Assembly (NCBI GenBank): GCA_027032855.1 | Contig: JALVLX010000252.1 | Span: 1 to 6,792, forward strand | Reading direction: 5' to 3' | DNA from: Flavobacteriales bacterium | GTDB lineage: Bacteria > Bacteroidota > Bacteroidia > Flavobacteriales > Flavobacteriaceae | Length of the DNA: 6,792 nt | Shown: piece by piece, positions 6,019 through 6,792 of the stretch | Position numbering within the stretch: position 1 is the first letter of the stretch | Layout of the letters: each line of letters opens with the position of its first letter | Position numbers and translations under genes: made by a program | The notes under the pieces: model-generated | Database searches by the model: none | The model's input: only the letters and a program-made list of their open reading frames with translations | Told to the model about the DNA's origin: nothing

Positions 6019-6219
6019 ATGATAGTCAAAATATTATTAATATTTACCGGAGTTTTTGTTATTCTTTTAGGTTTGTTTTTATCTTTTTCAATCATTATGT
6101 ATTCCGGAAAAGAAAGGGATAGTTCAGGGTATTATTTTTTAGTATTCAGTTTGTCTATTCTGGTTTCAGGTTTTCTTATTTTACAAAATGGCATAAAAAG
6201 AAATTATAAATCCAATTAA
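6019..6219 (+). CDS. Small two-helix membrane protein, unknown function
   Basis: A 66-residue hypothetical protein. Hydrophobic helix 1 spans about 4-27 (LLIFTGVFVILLGLFLSF). A polar loop with KERDSSG (31-37) follows, then helix 2 (about 39-57) and a basic tail KRNYKSN, suggesting a hairpin with the tail in the cytoplasm. The ATG at 6019 is preferred over an in-frame ATG at 5935: the earlier one lies inside thpR, and its extra 28 residues read as out-of-frame thpR sequence, not as a signal or helix. It begins 28 nt after thpR on the same strand, so it is probably the last gene of the PrsW-thpR unit. I do not recognise the family. Short length makes it less certain than its neighbours, but the clean helix-loop-helix pattern supports a real gene. 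Confidence 0.6.
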   Translation: MIVKILLIFTGVFVILLGLFLSFSIIMYSGKERDSSGYYFLVFSLSILVSGFLILQNGIKRNYKSN

Positions 6220-6256
6220 GATTGATTGACATATAGTCGCGTTTAGATAAATTATA

Positions 6257-6290
6257 TTGTTAAAATTTTCGTTTTTTTTCCGTATTTTTA
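6257..6290 (+). promoter_or_regulatory. Possible thyA promoter
   Basis: TTG (6257-6259) and TATTTTTA (6283-6290; matches TAnnTTT but lacks the final G) are separated by 23 nt, at the long end of the Bacteroidota range. The second box overlaps a small CGTA-TTTT-TACG dyad (6281-6292). Transcription would begin near 6297, leaving a leader of roughly 10 nt. Moderate to weak. Confidence 0.33.
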
Positions 6291-6307
6291 CGCTCAAAAT
6301 TTTACTT

Positions 6308-6792
6308 ATGAAACCATATTTGGAATTATTACAACATATATTAGATAATGGTGTGTATAAAAGTGACCGCACAGGAACCGGAACCCGGAGCGTATTTGGC
6401 TATCAAATGCGTTTTGATTTGCAAAAAGGTTTTCCTTTGGTGACGACTAAAAAGGTTCACTTAAAATCTATTATTCACGAGTTGTTATGGTTTTTGAAAG
6501 GTGATACAAACATTAAATATTTACAAGAAAACGGCGTGCGAATATGGAATGAATGGGCAGATGAAAACGGTGATTTGGGCCCTGTTTACAGTGCACAATG
6601 GCGTAATTGGAACAATGATGGTATTGATCAAATAGCTCAAGTAGTTGAAACTTTGAAAAAGAATCCCGATAGCCGTCGGATGTTGGTGTCGGCATGGAAT
6701 CCTTCGGTTATGCCTGATACTTCAAAAAGTTTTGCGCAAAATGTGGCAGAAGGCAAAGCCGCTTTACCGCCTTGTCATGCATTTTTCCAGTT
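6308..6792 (+). CDS. thyA: Thymidylate synthase ThyA (5' part; cut by window edge)
   Basis: 161 codons are visible. The enzyme methylates dUMP to dTMP using methylene-tetrahydrofolate, in the cytosol, as a dimer. Seen here: the N-terminal KSDRTGTGTRSVFG (18-31) with the phosphate-binding R21, the folate/dUMP region FPLVTTKKVHLKSIIHELLWFLKGDTN (42-68), W80 and W83 in IWNEWAD, GPVYSAQWR (91-99), the arginine pair R123/R124 in DSRRMLVSAWNP, and the catalytic C156 in LPPCHAFFQ. Before the Cys is an insertion (about 137-151) absent from the E. coli enzyme, which I recall as common in Bacteroidota ThyA. The start at 6308 matches the family N-terminus. About 100-115 residues, including the C-terminal dUMP-binding part, should lie beyond the right edge. 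It is 88 nt after the small membrane protein and probably has its own promoter. Confidence 0.97.
   Translation, partial: MKPYLELLQHILDNGVYKSDRTGTGTRSVFGYQMRFDLQKGFPLVTTKKVHLKSIIHELLWFLKGDTNIKYLQENGVRIWNEWADENGDLGPVYSAQWRNWNNDGIDQIAQVVETLKKNPDSRRMLVSAWNPSVMPDTSKSFAQNVAEGKAALPPCHAFFQ

Noticed and set aside
6181..6695. Minus-strand frames at 6181-6372 and 6513-6695
   Set aside because: They are antisense to the small membrane gene/thyA start and to thyA, whose motifs are unmistakable.
1..6792. CRISPR arrays, insertion sequences, phage genes or integration sites near the tRNA
   Set aside because: No spaced direct repeats, transposase or integrase motifs, or duplicated tRNA 3' end were seen.

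Overview
The window is AT-rich and reads as Bacteroidota, most likely a member of Flavobacteriales. The evidence is a type I isopentenyl-diphosphate isomerase (the mevalonate route is usual in flavobacteria), a ClpC with a long acidic linker, a thymidylate synthase with the Bacteroidota-style insertion before the catalytic Cys, promoter-like boxes of the TAnnTTTG type, and A/T-rich leaders without clear Shine-Dalgarno sites. The genus cannot be fixed from sequence alone. No insertion sequence, phage gene or CRISPR array was seen, and gene density is high and housekeeping-like.

Layout. (1) At 1-782, minus strand, one uninterrupted reading frame runs off the left edge. It joins a complete isopentenyl-diphosphate isomerase (Idi) to the start of a class I mannose-6-phosphate isomerase (ManA). 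It has no internal stop and no frameshift and is the most unusual coding feature here. (2) At 783-905 a divergent intergenic region carries a good plus-strand promoter and two overlapping palindromes. (3) At 906-1385, plus strand, lies a DUF4395 membrane protein. It ends 7 nt from the 3' end of a convergent tRNA-Arg(CCU) on the minus strand (1393-1464). (4) A 33-nt hairpin (1476-1508) lies between the tRNA and the stop codon of clpC, a complete 870-residue AAA+ unfoldase gene (1559-4171, minus strand). (5) A 200-nt divergent gap leads to a plus-strand cluster: a PrsW-family intramembrane protease with a C-terminal zinc-ribbon-like tail (4372-5442), an RNA 2',3'-cyclic phosphodiesterase (thpR, 5442-5990) overlapping it by one base, and a 66-residue two-helix membrane protein (6019-6219). 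(6) thyA starts at 6308 and is cut by the right edge just after its catalytic cysteine.

How the parts relate. ClpC is expected to feed ClpP (not in this window) in protein quality control. The PrsW-like protease, ThpR and the small membrane protein look like one transcription unit, and the first two are probably translationally coupled, although no shared pathway is known. Idi (isoprenoids) and ManA (mannose/sugar-nucleotide supply) are chemically unrelated reactions. Their fusion may reflect merging of neighbouring genes, with a possible indirect link through lipid-carrier-dependent glycan synthesis (inference). Nothing in the window amounts to a clear new multi-gene system; the best leads are the Idi-ManA fusion, the PrsW zinc-ribbon protein and the nested leader palindromes.
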